A DNA stretch of 64,000 nucleotides from Pseudomonadota bacterium (GTDB lineage Bacteria; Desulfobacterota; Desulfovibrionia; Desulfovibrionales; Desulfovibrionaceae). Shown here one piece after another: positions 7,383-16,736 of the stretch; position 1 is the stretch's first letter; the number at the start of each line of letters is the position of its first letter. The notes below the pieces were generated by a model. The model did not search any database. It saw only the letters and a list, made by a program, of their open reading frames with translations, and was not told where the DNA came from. The position numbers and the translations under genes were made by a program. The stretch is from contig JAHIUW010000036.1 in assembly GCA_018816865.1 (NCBI GenBank), positions 217,873 to 281,872 on the forward strand. Direction: 5' to 3'.

Positions 7383-10199
7383 CTAGGGCAGGTGCATCCA
7401 CTGGCGCATCTTGGTGAGCATGTACCGCTCGGGCGACAGATCGGGATTCACCAGTTCCACGATGCGCAGCGGCGAGAGGTATTTGTCCGTCCAGTTGAAG
7501 CGCAGGGCCATGGCCTTCATGCCCTCGGGCTCGGCCTGGGCGATGAGCGCCCGGATATCCGTGGTGCGCTCGCCCTTCTTGGTCATGCGCGTCCAGGGCA
7601 TGGACTCCAGTTCCAGGACAGCTTCCCATTCCCCGCGCCGGGCGGCCACGATGTCGAAATCCTCATGGAACTCCAGCAGGTAATCCTCGGCCACGGAGTG
7701 GGTAAACTTCTTGCTTATGGGCAGGGTCTCAACCATCAGCAGCTGAAAGCCTTCGGGCATGTGCGGCATCAGCCGCTCGGCCAGTTCCTGGGGTCCCAGT
7801 TCACGGCGCAGGTAGACGTCGAACCACTCGCGCTCGCTGGCCACGCCCACGGGCAGGGCCCGTCCGAAGGATACGCGCGGCAAGGGGTGGAACCCGGCGG
7901 AAAAGCTGACGGGAATCTTGGCCCGGCGCAACAGATGCCCGATGAGCGATTGCAGCTCAATGGGTGACAGAAAACGTGTCTCCTCCAGCTTGGCATGCCA
8001 GATACGGTAATGGCAGGCCTTGTCGGACAGCTCGCCGATGTCGGGCGGCAGGGGCCTGCCCCCCTTGGCGCGTTGTTGCCCGGCATCCTGGGGCACCAAC
8101 TCCGGCGCTGCGGGGGCGGTGCCGGGGGCCGTCTCAGTTGGAGAAGCCTCTGTGGGCAGGGCGTCCCCGGAAATGCCGGGGGCCTCTGCGGTGGTCGCGC
8201 ACTCGGGACCGCCCGACTCATCCTTCGCCGCAACGGACCGGTCGGCGGCCGGCGGCACGGGTTGCACAACCTCGTCAGCGGAATCGAGTCCCTCCTGGGC
8301 CAGGGCCTCGGTCTGGTGCGCGGCCCCACCGCTGGCATCGTCCTGGTCGCGCTGGGAGCAGACCACCCGGGGTCTGATCTCGACCCCTTGGGCTTGGCTC
8401 GCAAGCTCGGATTCGCGCCCGTCGAGGTTGCAGACCCCACAGTTGCGGCAGGCCAGATAGCGACAGTCGTCGGTCAGCTTGACCGCCCGGGAGCGGTGCA
8501 GCTCGGTGAGCAGGAATTTCTTGGTCACGCCGCAGGACAGATGATCCCAGGGCAGGGGCCCGTCCTCGTCGCGCGCAGCCAAAAAATCCATGGGGTCCAG
8601 CCCCTCGGCCTCCATGGCCTCGAGCCACGGCGCCAGCCGCATGTGGTCCTTCCAACTGGTAAACAACGCGCCCTTGTCATAGGCCCGCAGCACCACCGGG
8701 GCCAGGGAGCGGTCCCCGCGCGAGAAGAAGCCCTCGAGGAAGCTCATCTCCGGCAGGTGGGAACGCAGCTGGAGACGCTTGTGGGGGCGGAAAAGGTCCT
8801 TCAGATAGCCCACGCGCTGGCGCACCTCGTCCATGTCGATCTGCCGCTCCCACTGGAACGGAGTGTGCGACTTGGGCACAAAGGGCGAGACCGCGGCCGT
8901 GACCTGCAACCGCTTGTCATACTTTCCGGCGCAGTCGCGGACCTTGAGACACAGGTCCAGGATGGCCTCGATGTCCTCGGGGGTCTCGGTGGGCAGACCG
9001 ATCATGAAATACAGCTTCACCTGCTGCCAGCCCCGGTCGAAGAGCTTCTTGACGTGCTCCACCAGGGCCTGCTCGGTGATGCCCTTGTTGATCACGTCGC
9101 GCAGGCGCTGACTGCCCGCCTCCGGTGCCAGGGTCGCGCCCGTGCGACGGATGGAGGCCATGAGCCCCATGATGCGTTCGGAGACCGAGCCCACGCGCAA
9201 GGAAGGCAGGCTGATGGCCACCTGCTCCGAACGACAGCGCTCGAAACTCTGGGTGAACAGCTCTTCCAGGGCGGAGTAGTCGCCCGTGGACAAGGACAGA
9301 AACGAGAGGTCCTCGTACCCGGTCTGCTCCAGGCCCTGGGCGATGAGCCGGTCCAGGGTCTCGGGTGAACGCTCACGAGCCGGGCGATAGATCATGCCCG
9401 CCTGGCAGAAGCGGCAACCACGCGTGCAGCCGCGGGCGATCTCCACGGCCAGACGGTTATGCACGGCCGAGGCGAAAGGCACGATGTGATTCGTGGGAAA
9501 TTCGCAGCTCTCCATGTCGACCACGATGCGCTTCTCAACCCTGGTATAGTCCGCCAGCAGAGGTTCCGGGGCCTTGCCCCGGCCACGCGAGGCAAAGAGC
9601 GAAGGCACGTAGACCCCGGGCACGTGGCGCAGCTCCTTGACGATCTCCCCTCGCGGGGTGCCCGCCTTCCTGCCCTGGGCGATGAGCTCCATGACCTCGG
9701 GCAGGACCTCCTCCCCGTCCCCGAGGATCATCAGGTCGAAGAACGGGGCCACGGGCTCGGCATTGAAGACGCAGCCGCCTCCGGCCATGACGATGGGGTC
9801 GTTCTCATCCCGACCCACGGCCATCAGTGGGATACCGCCCAGATCGAGCATATACAGGATGTTGGTGTAGCAAAGCTCATGGGTGATGTGAAAGGCCACG
9901 GCATCCATCTTCGACAGCGGAGTATCGGACTCCAGGGTGCACAGGGGCTCGTTGTGCCGCCGCAGGATATCGCCCACCTCGCGGTCCGGCGCAAAGACGC
10001 GCTCGGCCCAGAGGTTGTCTCGGGAGTTGACGATGCCATAGAGGATCTTCTGCCCAAGGTAGGACATACCCACCTCGTACATGTCGGGGAAGGCCAGAGC
10101 CAGACGACCCTCCACCTTGGCGGGGTCCTTGTGCACGGAACCGGGTTCCGTGCCCAGGTAGCGGCTGGGACCGGTAAACAGGGGCAGCAGCTTCTTCAT
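7383..10199 (-). CDS. Radical SAM protein fused to a DUF2344 domain (TIGR03960 + TIGR03936)
   Basis: The 938-residue protein has an N-terminal B12-binding-like region and a radical SAM core with CTRGCRFC (Cx3Cx2C). A further cysteine group (CRYLACRNCGVC) follows, then a low-complexity Ala/Pro/Glu linker of roughly 100 residues, and a C-terminal DUF2344 domain beginning near YRIWHAKLEETRFLS. The function is unknown; many genomes carry the two parts adjacent or fused, often near rne/rng. I chose the ATG at 10199 because GGGAGA precedes it and because a terminator of the upstream gene lies inside the longer open frame (up to 10283). Confidence 0.88.
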   Translation of the reverse strand: MKKLLPLFTGPSRYLGTEPGSVHKDPAKVEGRLALAFPDMYEVGMSYLGQKILYGIVNSRDNLWAERVFAPDREVGDILRRHNEPLCTLESDTPLSKMDAVAFHITHELCYTNILYMLDLGGIPLMAVGRDENDPIVMAGGGCVFNAEPVAPFFDLMILGDGEEVLPEVMELIAQGRKAGTPRGEIVKELRHVPGVYVPSLFASRGRGKAPEPLLADYTRVEKRIVVDMESCEFPTNHIVPFASAVHNRLAVEIARGCTRGCRFCQAGMIYRPARERSPETLDRLIAQGLEQTGYEDLSFLSLSTGDYSALEELFTQSFERCRSEQVAISLPSLRVGSVSERIMGLMASIRRTGATLAPEAGSQRLRDVINKGITEQALVEHVKKLFDRGWQQVKLYFMIGLPTETPEDIEAILDLCLKVRDCAGKYDKRLQVTAAVSPFVPKSHTPFQWERQIDMDEVRQRVGYLKDLFRPHKRLQLRSHLPEMSFLEGFFSRGDRSLAPVVLRAYDKGALFTSWKDHMRLAPWLEAMEAEGLDPMDFLAARDEDGPLPWDHLSCGVTKKFLLTELHRSRAVKLTDDCRYLACRNCGVCNLDGRESELASQAQGVEIRPRVVCSQRDQDDASGGAAHQTEALAQEGLDSADEVVQPVPPAADRSVAAKDESGGPECATTAEAPGISGDALPTEASPTETAPGTAPAAPELVPQDAGQQRAKGGRPLPPDIGELSDKACHYRIWHAKLEETRFLSPIELQSLIGHLLRRAKIPVSFSAGFHPLPRVSFGRALPVGVASEREWFDVYLRRELGPQELAERLMPHMPEGFQLLMVETLPISKKFTHSVAEDYLLEFHEDFDIVAARRGEWEAVLELESMPWTRMTKKGERTTDIRALIAQAEPEGMKAMALRFNWTDKYLSPLRIVELVNPDLSPERYMLTKMRQWMHLP

Positions 10200-10246
10200 C
10201 TCGTCTCCCGGGCAGAGGGCCCGTGGTGGGGGCGCGGCGAGCCACG

Positions 10247-10272
10247 CAAAAAGGGCGGCCCTCGGGCCGCCC
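10247..10272 (-). terminator. Terminator between two minus-strand genes
   Basis: On the minus strand, GGGCGGCCC pairs with GGGCCGCCC around a two-base loop and is followed by TTTTT. It ends the transcript of the 121-residue protein gene and shows that the downstream radical SAM gene starts at 10199 or later. Confidence 0.85.
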
Positions 10273-10302
10273 GCAAAGGTCAAGCTCAGCGGTCCAAAGG
10301 GC

Positions 10303-10668
10303 CTATCTCTTGAGCATCTCGGCGAAGTCCGACACGCCCTGAGTGGCGCCGCCCGTCATGTTTTGCAGGCTGGACAGATCACGCGCACCGGCCATGGCCA
10401 GGCCGCTGGCGGCTTCCAGATATTTCTTTTCCAGATCCACGGGGATTTTCTTGTATTGATAAATCACGTGCTTGTAATCGATCACGGCGTCAATTTCATT
10501 GTCAAAGGGATAGCCAAAGGGCAACAGCATCATCTGCACACCCTGCTCGGTGGGCACGGTCTGCAGCACGGCGGCGTCTTCCAGATTGGCCTGGCCGTCC
10601 TTCTCGACGTATTTGCCGATGATCATTTCACCATTGACCAGCTTGACCAGGCGGATATCATAAGCCAT
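10303..10668 (-). CDS. Small conserved protein of unknown function, possibly Sm-like
   Basis: This 121-residue soluble protein has no signal peptide. The start, IRLVKLVNGEMIIGKY, and the following beta-rich stretch resemble the first strands of a small Sm/LSm-like barrel as seen in some phage and bacterial proteins. That is inference from pattern only. The C-terminal third is Ala/Gly/Met rich and looks helical or disordered. AAGGAG lies at 10676-10681, 7 bases before the ATG. It is probably monocistronic. Confidence 0.72.
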   Translation of the reverse strand: MAYDIRLVKLVNGEMIIGKYVEKDGQANLEDAAVLQTVPTEQGVQMMLLPFGYPFDNEIDAVIDYKHVIYQYKKIPVDLEKKYLEAASGLAMAGARDLSSLQNMTGGATQGVSDFAEMLKR

Positions 10669-10769
10669 TGAATTCTCCTTGGTGTGGGTTGAGGCAGGAA
10701 AATAGGAACTGCCGCCAGCTTAGTCAAGCCACGCGGCCCATCTCCCTGCGGCGACGGGCGCAATCCTTC

Positions 10770-11579
10770 CTAGGATGACTTGGCGGCCTTGGCCTCGACC
10801 TTGCGCAAAAACTTCTTCACAACCACCAACTCACCATCCAGAGCCAGGGCCTGCTTGCAGAGCTTCACGGACTCCATGAACTGCTTCTTGGCGGCCGAAA
10901 GCTGGGCCATGGCGAAGAGCAGATGCGGTGCATCGCCCTGCTTCTCGCGAATCTTCGTCAGCAGGGTCAGGCCCCGATCCGGGTTGCCGACCTTTTTGGA
11001 CGCGGCAACCAACATCTCGCAGGCCTTGCGGTCGTTGTTGTTCTTCTGCAAAGCCGGGCGCAGGTACTCGAAGGATTCCTTGAAGAACTCGCCAGCCTGC
11101 AGCTTAGTGGCGATGATCAGGAACATGGCGTCCTCATCCACGTACAGATGCGCGGCCTGGCGGAAATACTCCTTGGCCTCGTCGAGCTTGCCCGCGGACA
11201 GGGCGTTCTGGGCGTGGTTGATGGCCCGGTCGATATTCAGCTTGCGGGCGCGCACGGCCTCCATGGATTCCTTCTTCTTGTCCCCATGGATGGCCTTGAT
11301 CAGTGGCACCAGCTGAGCAAGGAGCTGCTTCTCCTCACCCTTTTCATAGACAAAGGGCTCTTTGCGCCGGGAGGAGACGACCTCCAGCTTGGAGATATTC
11401 TGAAGAATATCACGGAGCAACGAACTCACCTGCTGCATCTCAGTGGAATGCAACTGGGCCGTGAGCATCACCTTCAAGGCTTCGACCACGGAAACCATGG
11501 GCCGAAGGGTCTCTCCCTTGAGAAACGCCGATTTTGCACGACTGAGGTGCTGCACGATGGTCTGTACAGGCTTGGTCAT
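10770..11579 (-). CDS. TPR-type helical repeat protein
   Basis: The 269-residue cytoplasmic protein is made of repeated helix pairs. From about residue 120, three or four degenerate tetratricopeptide-like units can be read (for example LDEAKEYFRQAAHLY and MESVKLCKQALALDG). The ATG at 11579 is preceded by AGGGAG, so I prefer it to the longer open frame reaching 11630. TPR proteins are scaffolds; no partner is evident. It is divergent from the cyclic-nucleotide-binding gene at 11696. Confidence 0.75.
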   Translation of the reverse strand: MTKPVQTIVQHLSRAKSAFLKGETLRPMVSVVEALKVMLTAQLHSTEMQQVSSLLRDILQNISKLEVVSSRRKEPFVYEKGEEKQLLAQLVPLIKAIHGDKKKESMEAVRARKLNIDRAINHAQNALSAGKLDEAKEYFRQAAHLYVDEDAMFLIIATKLQAGEFFKESFEYLRPALQKNNNDRKACEMLVAASKKVGNPDRGLTLLTKIREKQGDAPHLLFAMAQLSAAKKQFMESVKLCKQALALDGELVVVKKFLRKVEAKAAKSS

Positions 11580-11695
11580 AACGCGTTCCACTCCCTGAAA
11601 TATGGGGCCTCGCCCCGGTACAGGCAACACTAGTTACACGATTTGCCTTCGCTTTAAAAGAACCTTCCCTGCCCCTGTCCGCAAAGGTTGCCGCA

Positions 11696-12274
11696 ATGCG
11701 ACGTTCCATGTCATTGTCCCAATCTGAATCCCTTCCCTCATCAGAGATGCAAGGACAGCACAGTATGCAGGAATCAGCCTATCTTGAAGGCCACGAGGAA
11801 TACCTCGCCAATCTGCGGCGGATGCCACTGCTCCATTCCATGGACGACAATCAGCTCAGGGCAATGCTCTCGCTTTCCAAACTGCGTAAATACGACAAGG
11901 GCGAGATCATCATCAGCGAGGGCTCCATCGACGCCTGGATGTATTTCCTCATCTCGGGACGGGTGCGCGTGGAGAAAACAGGACGCAAGGTGGGTGAGAT
12001 CTGCGGCACGGGGGCCGTGTTCGGCGAGATGGGCGTACTCGGCGAGAAGGAGCGTTCCGCCACAGTGCGCGCCCATACCGAGGCCATGTGTCTGGCCGTG
12101 GATGGCTCGTTCCTGGAGCGCCTGGACGACAAGGACCGCAACGCCTGCTACACGGTGCTCTACCGAATGTTCGTGGACATTCTGGCCGAACGCCTGCGCG
12201 AAACCACCACCGAACTGGCCCGGGCCAAGGAGAAGATGGCCCTGCTGCGCAAAAAAATAGTGGATGGTGAATAG
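11696..12274 (+). CDS. Stand-alone cyclic-nucleotide-binding domain protein
   Basis: A CRP-type cNMP beta-roll covers about residues 45-150 (KGEIIISEGSIDAWMYFLISG, then the phosphate-cassette-like region GAVFGEMGVLGEKERSATVRA). A helical, coiled-coil-like tail ends in charged residues. There is no helix-turn-helix, so it is not a Crp-type transcription factor. Start is uncertain: ATG 11696 has AAAGG 8 bases upstream, while ATG 11765 has a better AAGGA at 9 bases; the first 23 residues look disordered. It lies 120 bases upstream of an MCP gene, so a link to chemotaxis signalling is possible. Confidence 0.82.
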   Translation: MRRSMSLSQSESLPSSEMQGQHSMQESAYLEGHEEYLANLRRMPLLHSMDDNQLRAMLSLSKLRKYDKGEIIISEGSIDAWMYFLISGRVRVEKTGRKVGEICGTGAVFGEMGVLGEKERSATVRAHTEAMCLAVDGSFLERLDDKDRNACYTVLYRMFVDILAERLRETTTELARAKEKMALLRKKIVDGE

Positions 12275-12394
12275 CCCATGCTTGGCGCCGATGTTGTTGC
12301 GTTTTCCGCACACGCAATATAGCTTTCATTGATAACTTAGCGTCGCAGCACCTTGGGCGATGCATCCGGCCCCCCCATCTGGAGTAGAGTGATC

Positions 12395-14395
12395 ATGCCA
12401 GACCTCAAGTCCTCCGCCTCATCCGCAAGCACCTGGATTCTTGGTGTGGCCTTCGCCGCACTGACCATCGCCTCTGCCGCCACAAGCTCCTGGTGGGTCG
12501 CCGGAATCGGGGCCGCCATCGGCCTGTGCCTGACGGCCTGGGTGGCCACAAGCACCACCGCCGCGGGGCGCCGGGAAATCCAGGCCGCCCGAGAGGCACT
12601 GGACCAACTGGAAACCGCCAATTCAGAGCTGGAAGCCCTGTCCCTGGCGGTCAACGCCTGCCCCCTGCCCCTGGTTGCCCTCGGGCAGAACATGAAGGCC
12701 CGCGTGGCCAGCGAGAGCTTCGCCCGGCTGACGGGCCGGCCCGTGAATGGGCTGGCAGGGCTGGACATGGCGACCCTGCTCGGTCCCCAAGCCGCGCAAG
12801 CGCTCCAGAAGACAGACGAGCCCGAAGGCATCCCGGTCGACACCGCCGGGGGCGAGACCGTACGACTCTTCTCCACCCGCACCGGGGGCAAGGCCACCGT
12901 GGTCCTGGCCGTGCCCTGCGCCCGCGAAATGGCCGAAAGTGAAGGCCACAGGAGCCAACTCGAGGCTTTCCACTCCGCCTCCCAGGCCATCAACGAACTG
13001 GCCCAACGCATGGCCGGATCCTCCGAACTGATGAGCGCCTATGCCGACGAACAGGCCACAGGCGCAAACCGCCAGAAACAGCAGACCGAAGCCGTGGCCC
13101 ACTCCATCGATAAGATGATGAGCGCGGTCATGGAAGTGGCCACCAACGCCTCAGCCACCTCCGAGGCCGCCAGCGAGGCCCGCGAAGTGGCCGTAGACGG
13201 CACAAACATGGTCCACAAAGCCGTGGAGGGCATCAACACTCTGGCCACCTCCGCCAAAGAATTGGCCATCGTCCTGGCAGGTCTGGATACTCAAGCCGGG
13301 GAGATCGGACGCATCATCGGCGTGATCACCGACATCGCCGACCAGACCAACCTGCTGGCGCTCAACGCCGCCATCGAGGCCGCCCGCGCCGGCGATGCCG
13401 GACGCGGCTTTGCCGTTGTGGCCGACGAGGTGCGCAAGCTGGCCGAGAAGACCATGCAGGCCACCCGGGAAGTGGAGTCCGCAGTCAAAAACATCCAGGC
13501 CTCTTCCAAGGATGCCATGTCCTCCATGGACCGCACCGGCAAAATGGTGGAGGAATCCACGGACCTCTCCAACAAGGCAGGGCAGGCCCTGGAAAAGGTC
13601 ATGGAGCACATCGAGGGCATGGTGAAACGTGTGCACCACATCGCCCAGGCGGCGGAAGAGCAGTCAGCCGCAGCCGAAGAAATTTCCGCCAGCGTGGAGG
13701 AGATCGCAGAGATCGCGCGCGACTCCGACGAAGGTGCCACCCAGCAAGCCTACGCCACCAAGGACATCGCCACTCTCTCCGCAGAACTGCTCGGCCTGGC
13801 GCAAGGCCTGTCGGGCAAGCAAGGCGCCGGCCCGAAACTGGCCAAATCCAAGGGGTTGATGAAGGGGGTGCTGCCCAAACTGATGCAGGACTATGTGCAG
13901 GACAAGTTTGGCCGAAAGGTGTTCGAGTCCGTCCAGAAGGAGATGGGCGACCCGACCTTCCTGCCCGGGGAGAGCTACCCCGACAGCGTACTGCAGCAGA
14001 TGGCCTCCCTCGTCAGCGACGCCACCGGCACCCCCAAGCGCGAGGTGCTCTACGGGCTGGGGCTCACGACCGTGGACGGTTTTCACAAGCTCTACAAGCG
14101 CTACTTCCGCACCAAGGACTTGAAGAAATTCTACATGAGCATGAATGACGTCCATGCCGAGGTCACCAAGGACATGCCCGGGGTCAGACCGCCCAAGTTC
14201 ACCTTCGAGGACAAGGGCAAGACCCTGTTCATGAACTATTCCTCGCCGCGGGCCCTGTTCGATTACTTCGAGGGCATCCTGAACGGAGTGGCCCGCTTCT
14301 TCGACCAGAAAGTCAAAATCCATGTCAAACCCCTGGACAAGGAGACCGCCCGCGCGGAGATCCATTTCCTGGAGCAGGACAGCAAGAAACACTGA
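12395..14395 (+). CDS. Methyl-accepting chemotaxis protein with a C-terminal H-NOX domain
   Basis: Two hydrophobic segments lie near residues 12-50 with almost no periplasmic loop. A PAS-like region follows (about 75-190), then the MCP signalling hairpin with its hallmark tip [21 protein letters not shown]. From residue 489 the sequence matches an H-NOX (heme NO/O2-binding) domain: it begins MKG, has the candidate proximal heme ligand His587 in NDVHAEV followed by PG, and the heme-propionate motif YxSxR at Y615-S617-R619. The protein should bend flagellar behaviour in response to NO or another heme ligand in the cytoplasm. The ATG at 12395 follows GGAG by 10 bases. Confidence 0.88.
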   Translation: MPDLKSSASSASTWILGVAFAALTIASAATSSWWVAGIGAAIGLCLTAWVATSTTAAGRREIQAAREALDQLETANSELEALSLAVNACPLPLVALGQNMKARVASESFARLTGRPVNGLAGLDMATLLGPQAAQALQKTDEPEGIPVDTAGGETVRLFSTRTGGKATVVLAVPCAREMAESEGHRSQLEAFHSASQAINELAQRMAGSSELMSAYADEQATGANRQKQQTEAVAHSIDKMMSAVMEVATNASATSEAASEAREVAVDGTNMVHKAVEGINTLATSAKELAIVLAGLDTQAGEIGRIIGVITDIADQTNLLALNAAIEAARAGDAGRGFAVVADEVRKLAEKTMQATREVESAVKNIQASSKDAMSSMDRTGKMVEESTDLSNKAGQALEKVMEHIEGMVKRVHHIAQAAEEQSAAAEEISASVEEIAEIARDSDEGATQQAYATKDIATLSAELLGLAQGLSGKQGAGPKLAKSKGLMKGVLPKLMQDYVQDKFGRKVFESVQKEMGDPTFLPGESYPDSVLQQMASLVSDATGTPKREVLYGLGLTTVDGFHKLYKRYFRTKDLKKFYMSMNDVHAEVTKDMPGVRPPKFTFEDKGKTLFMNYSSPRALFDYFEGILNGVARFFDQKVKIHVKPLDKETARAEIHFLEQDSKKH

Positions 14396-14604
14396 GCACG
14401 GGCTTAAGAATCGTAAGCACACTTGCCAAATCGGTACAGGTTGCTTAATATCCTTGAATACAGCCTTAGCACGCAGCTTCCAGGATGGAAGCCGGAGTGA
14501 GGCGGCCGCATCGAGGACCGGTGCCACCGCCCGAACCCACGCCCCCAAGGGCACGAGCAACCTAGCGCAACGCCCGCGCAACACAGGCTGCTCGGGAAGC
14601 TGCG

Positions 14605-15057
14605 ATGATCATCCACAACGCCACGCAAACCGCCCAGGCCGTTGACGCCTACTCCCGCATCGCCAGCCAGCGTACGGTGGAAGCTCGCGCGCAACGAGCC
14701 GCGCAGGACGCCCGGGCCGCCACCGAGACCGCGCGCGTCCGCAAGACAACCATCGGCTTTTCCCTGGGCAAGTTCGGCATCGACTTCACGGCGCAGGATG
14801 TGGAGCTGGATACCCAGCGACTGGCCAACGACCTGAAGGCCGGACAAGAGCAGACCCTGCGCGCCCACTCCGAGACCTTCAGCTCACACCTTGAGGCCGC
14901 CGAGATTCTGAGCACTGCCGCAGACCAACCCACGCGGCAGGCCGCCTCCGATCAGCCGGACACCAGCAGCCTGACCCGCAAGCGAGCCCTGGAAGCCTAC
15001 GCCGAAGCCTCCCTGAATTTCGACAATCCCCTGCCCGGCCGTCTCGGCACCATCTAG
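14605..15057 (+). CDS. Hypothetical helical protein
   Basis: The 150-residue protein is Ala/Glu/Arg rich with no membrane segment or signal. A conserved-looking core is IGFSLGKFGIDFTAQDVELD, flanked by long predicted helices. I do not recognise the family. GGGAAG lies a few bases upstream of the ATG. It is 209 bases downstream of the H-NOX chemoreceptor. Its stop codon is the first three bases of a long palindromic repeat. Confidence 0.65.
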   Translation: MIIHNATQTAQAVDAYSRIASQRTVEARAQRAAQDARAATETARVRKTTIGFSLGKFGIDFTAQDVELDTQRLANDLKAGQEQTLRAHSETFSSHLEAAEILSTAADQPTRQAASDQPDTSSLTRKRALEAYAEASLNFDNPLPGRLGTI

Positions 15058-15184
15058 CAGAGCGCCCACAACGGCTGTCTGCGTCGTTGCCGCAAAAACC
15101 ACAACGCCTCGAGTATGATGAATATACACTTCGGCCTTGTGGTTTTCTTGCGCCTGGCATCCAACCGTTGTGGGCGCTCTGCTA
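15055..15184 (+). repeat. Dispersed palindromic repeat, copy A
   Basis: This is one of four related elements in the window (others at 45427, 57283 and 63774). Outer arms are perfect over 20 bp: TAGCAGAGCGCCCACAACGG at 15055-15074 and its complement at 15165-15184. The inner part carries the family marks CTGCGTCGTTGC, then GCAAAAACCACAA pairing with TTGTGGTTTTCTTGC, an apical GTAT/ATAC stem in CCTCGAGTAT...TACACTTCGG, and GCGCCTGGCAT. The left arm starts with the stop codon of the upstream gene. Confidence 0.8.
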
Positions 15185-15338
15185 CCGCCATTCAAAAATA
15201 GCCCAGAAGAATGGCTCCCGACCATTCTGTAAACCTTGCTCCATTTTCCATTTTAAGACTTCAGTTTATCCCTGCGGCTGAAGAAACCCTCCGATTCTGA
15301 GACCTTGCCTCTCGGAGTGATACGATGATGCCCAGGTC

Positions 15339-15929
15339 TCATTTCCACTTGTTGCGCCCTGGATCGAGCACCTCGCGTCCCTCCCCGGGATAGACCGCGC
15401 GTTCGGCCTCAGGTTCAATGACCCCCTCGGGCCACTGGCCGGACTTCGGTTCCGGACCCTCCAGGGTCACGGACGAAGGAGCTTGGTCCACCATGGCCGG
15501 ATGCTCGCGCAGATCCGCCCCCGGCACGGCCCAGGAGAACTCGATGGGCACGTTGTTGGGGTCAAAGGCGTACACGGAGTGGATGAAACCGTGGTCCACG
15601 ACCTCCGAGGGTTCGAATCCGGCAGCTTCCAGACGGCCCTTGACCTGCCACAGATCCTCTTGGCCGAGCACGCCGATGGACACATGGTCAAAGCCAAACG
15701 GGCCACGCACCGGGAAGCCGTGGTCCTTCATCCGGGCGGGCTCCACCCCCGGCCATTCGAAAAAGGCGATCATGTCCGATCCGGAGATCTCAAAGAAATA
15801 ATGGCGGTACCCCGGCCTGCCCAGTCCCGCCACCAGGCGCATGCCCAACAAGTCGCGCCAGAAACGGATGGTGGCGTCCATGTCGCCCGTGGCCATGGCC
15901 AAATGGTTGATCCCTGCGTAACGCGGCAT
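15339..15929 (-). CDS. VOC-family (glyoxalase/dioxygenase fold) protein
   Basis: The 196-residue protein has two beta-alpha-beta-beta-beta modules of the vicinal-oxygen-chelate fold. Residues near the start (GINHLAMATGDMDATIRFWRD) and later (FDHVSIGVL, then VDHGFIHSVYAFDPNNVPIEFSW) place His and Glu residues where VOC enzymes bind a divalent metal. The substrate is unknown. The ATG at 15929 follows GGAG by 8 bases; the longer frame to 15989 lacks support. It is divergent from the RdgC-like pair. Confidence 0.85.
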   Translation of the reverse strand: MPRYAGINHLAMATGDMDATIRFWRDLLGMRLVAGLGRPGYRHYFFEISGSDMIAFFEWPGVEPARMKDHGFPVRGPFGFDHVSIGVLGQEDLWQVKGRLEAAGFEPSEVVDHGFIHSVYAFDPNNVPIEFSWAVPGADLREHPAMVDQAPSSVTLEGPEPKSGQWPEGVIEPEAERAVYPGEGREVLDPGRNKWK

Positions 15930-16106
15930 AGATGACTCCAACTGATTGTGATTCCTTAAATGATTACCCAAGACCGGCGATCCAGGCAAGATATGTGAAT
16001 TGCGGCGCGAGGTTTGGACTTGCTACAGTCCCCTGCCAGCGGTATGGAACGAGACCGGATAGACATCGGCGGGCCATGGGCACGTCGTGAAACCAAGGAG
16101 ATTATC

Positions 16107-16721
16107 GTGGGCTTTCTTTCCGCCAGCACCAGCTTTACCCGCTACCGCATCATCGGCGAAATCCCCGAGACCCTGTGGGCCGAAATCCCCGACAGGCTCA
16201 AGAAGAACGCCTTCCAGGACATCGATCACACCTCGGACGAACGCTCGTTCGGCTGGGTCTGCTTTGATGAGATGCTTGATTCCCAATGGCATACCGCCCC
16301 CCCTGAAAAGGGTGAATTCATGGCCTTTGTCCTGCGTCTGGACACCCGCCGCATCTCAGCGGCAGTCATGAAGAAACATTATACCCTGGCCCTGAACGAC
16401 GAACTGCAACGCGTGGAAAAGGAAGGCAAGAAGTTCGTCTCCCGGGACCGCAAACGCGAGATCAAGGACCAGACCAAACTGCGCCTGATGTCACGCAGCC
16501 TGCCCATCCCGGCGGTCTTCGACGTGATCTGGAACGTGCGTTCCAACGTGGTCTATCTGGCCTCCACCCAGGCTAAGCTACTCAGCCTGTTCGAGGATCA
16601 GTTCACCCTGACCTTCGACCTGCATCTTGAGCTCCAGACCCCCTACTACCAAGCGTTGCAGCTGCTGGGCGAGAACCGCCAGCATCAGCTGGACGACGTT
16701 GAAGCAACCCTCTTCGTCTAG
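16107..16721 (+). CDS. RdgC-like protein, N-terminal part
   Basis: The 204-residue protein resembles the first half of recombination-associated RdgC-family proteins. Visible family-like elements are SFGWVCFDEM, GKKFVSRDRKREIKDQ and PIPAVFDVIWNVRSNVVYLA. RdgC binds double-stranded DNA as a ring and modulates RecA. The GTG at 16107 is preceded by AAGGAG at 6 bases and matches the family start, so the open frame upstream to 16014 is probably not translated. The next gene, 15 bases downstream, looks like the missing second half. Confidence 0.7.
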   Translation: MGFLSASTSFTRYRIIGEIPETLWAEIPDRLKKNAFQDIDHTSDERSFGWVCFDEMLDSQWHTAPPEKGEFMAFVLRLDTRRISAAVMKKHYTLALNDELQRVEKEGKKFVSRDRKREIKDQTKLRLMSRSLPIPAVFDVIWNVRSNVVYLASTQAKLLSLFEDQFTLTFDLHLELQTPYYQALQLLGENRQHQLDDVEATLFV

Positions 16722-16736
16722 CCGGAGGACCCGATC

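Noticed and set aside
10200..10283. A longer N-terminus for the radical SAM/DUF2344 protein
   Set aside because: The extension contains the terminator hairpin of the upstream gene, has no ribosome site, and the family starts at the ATG at 10199.
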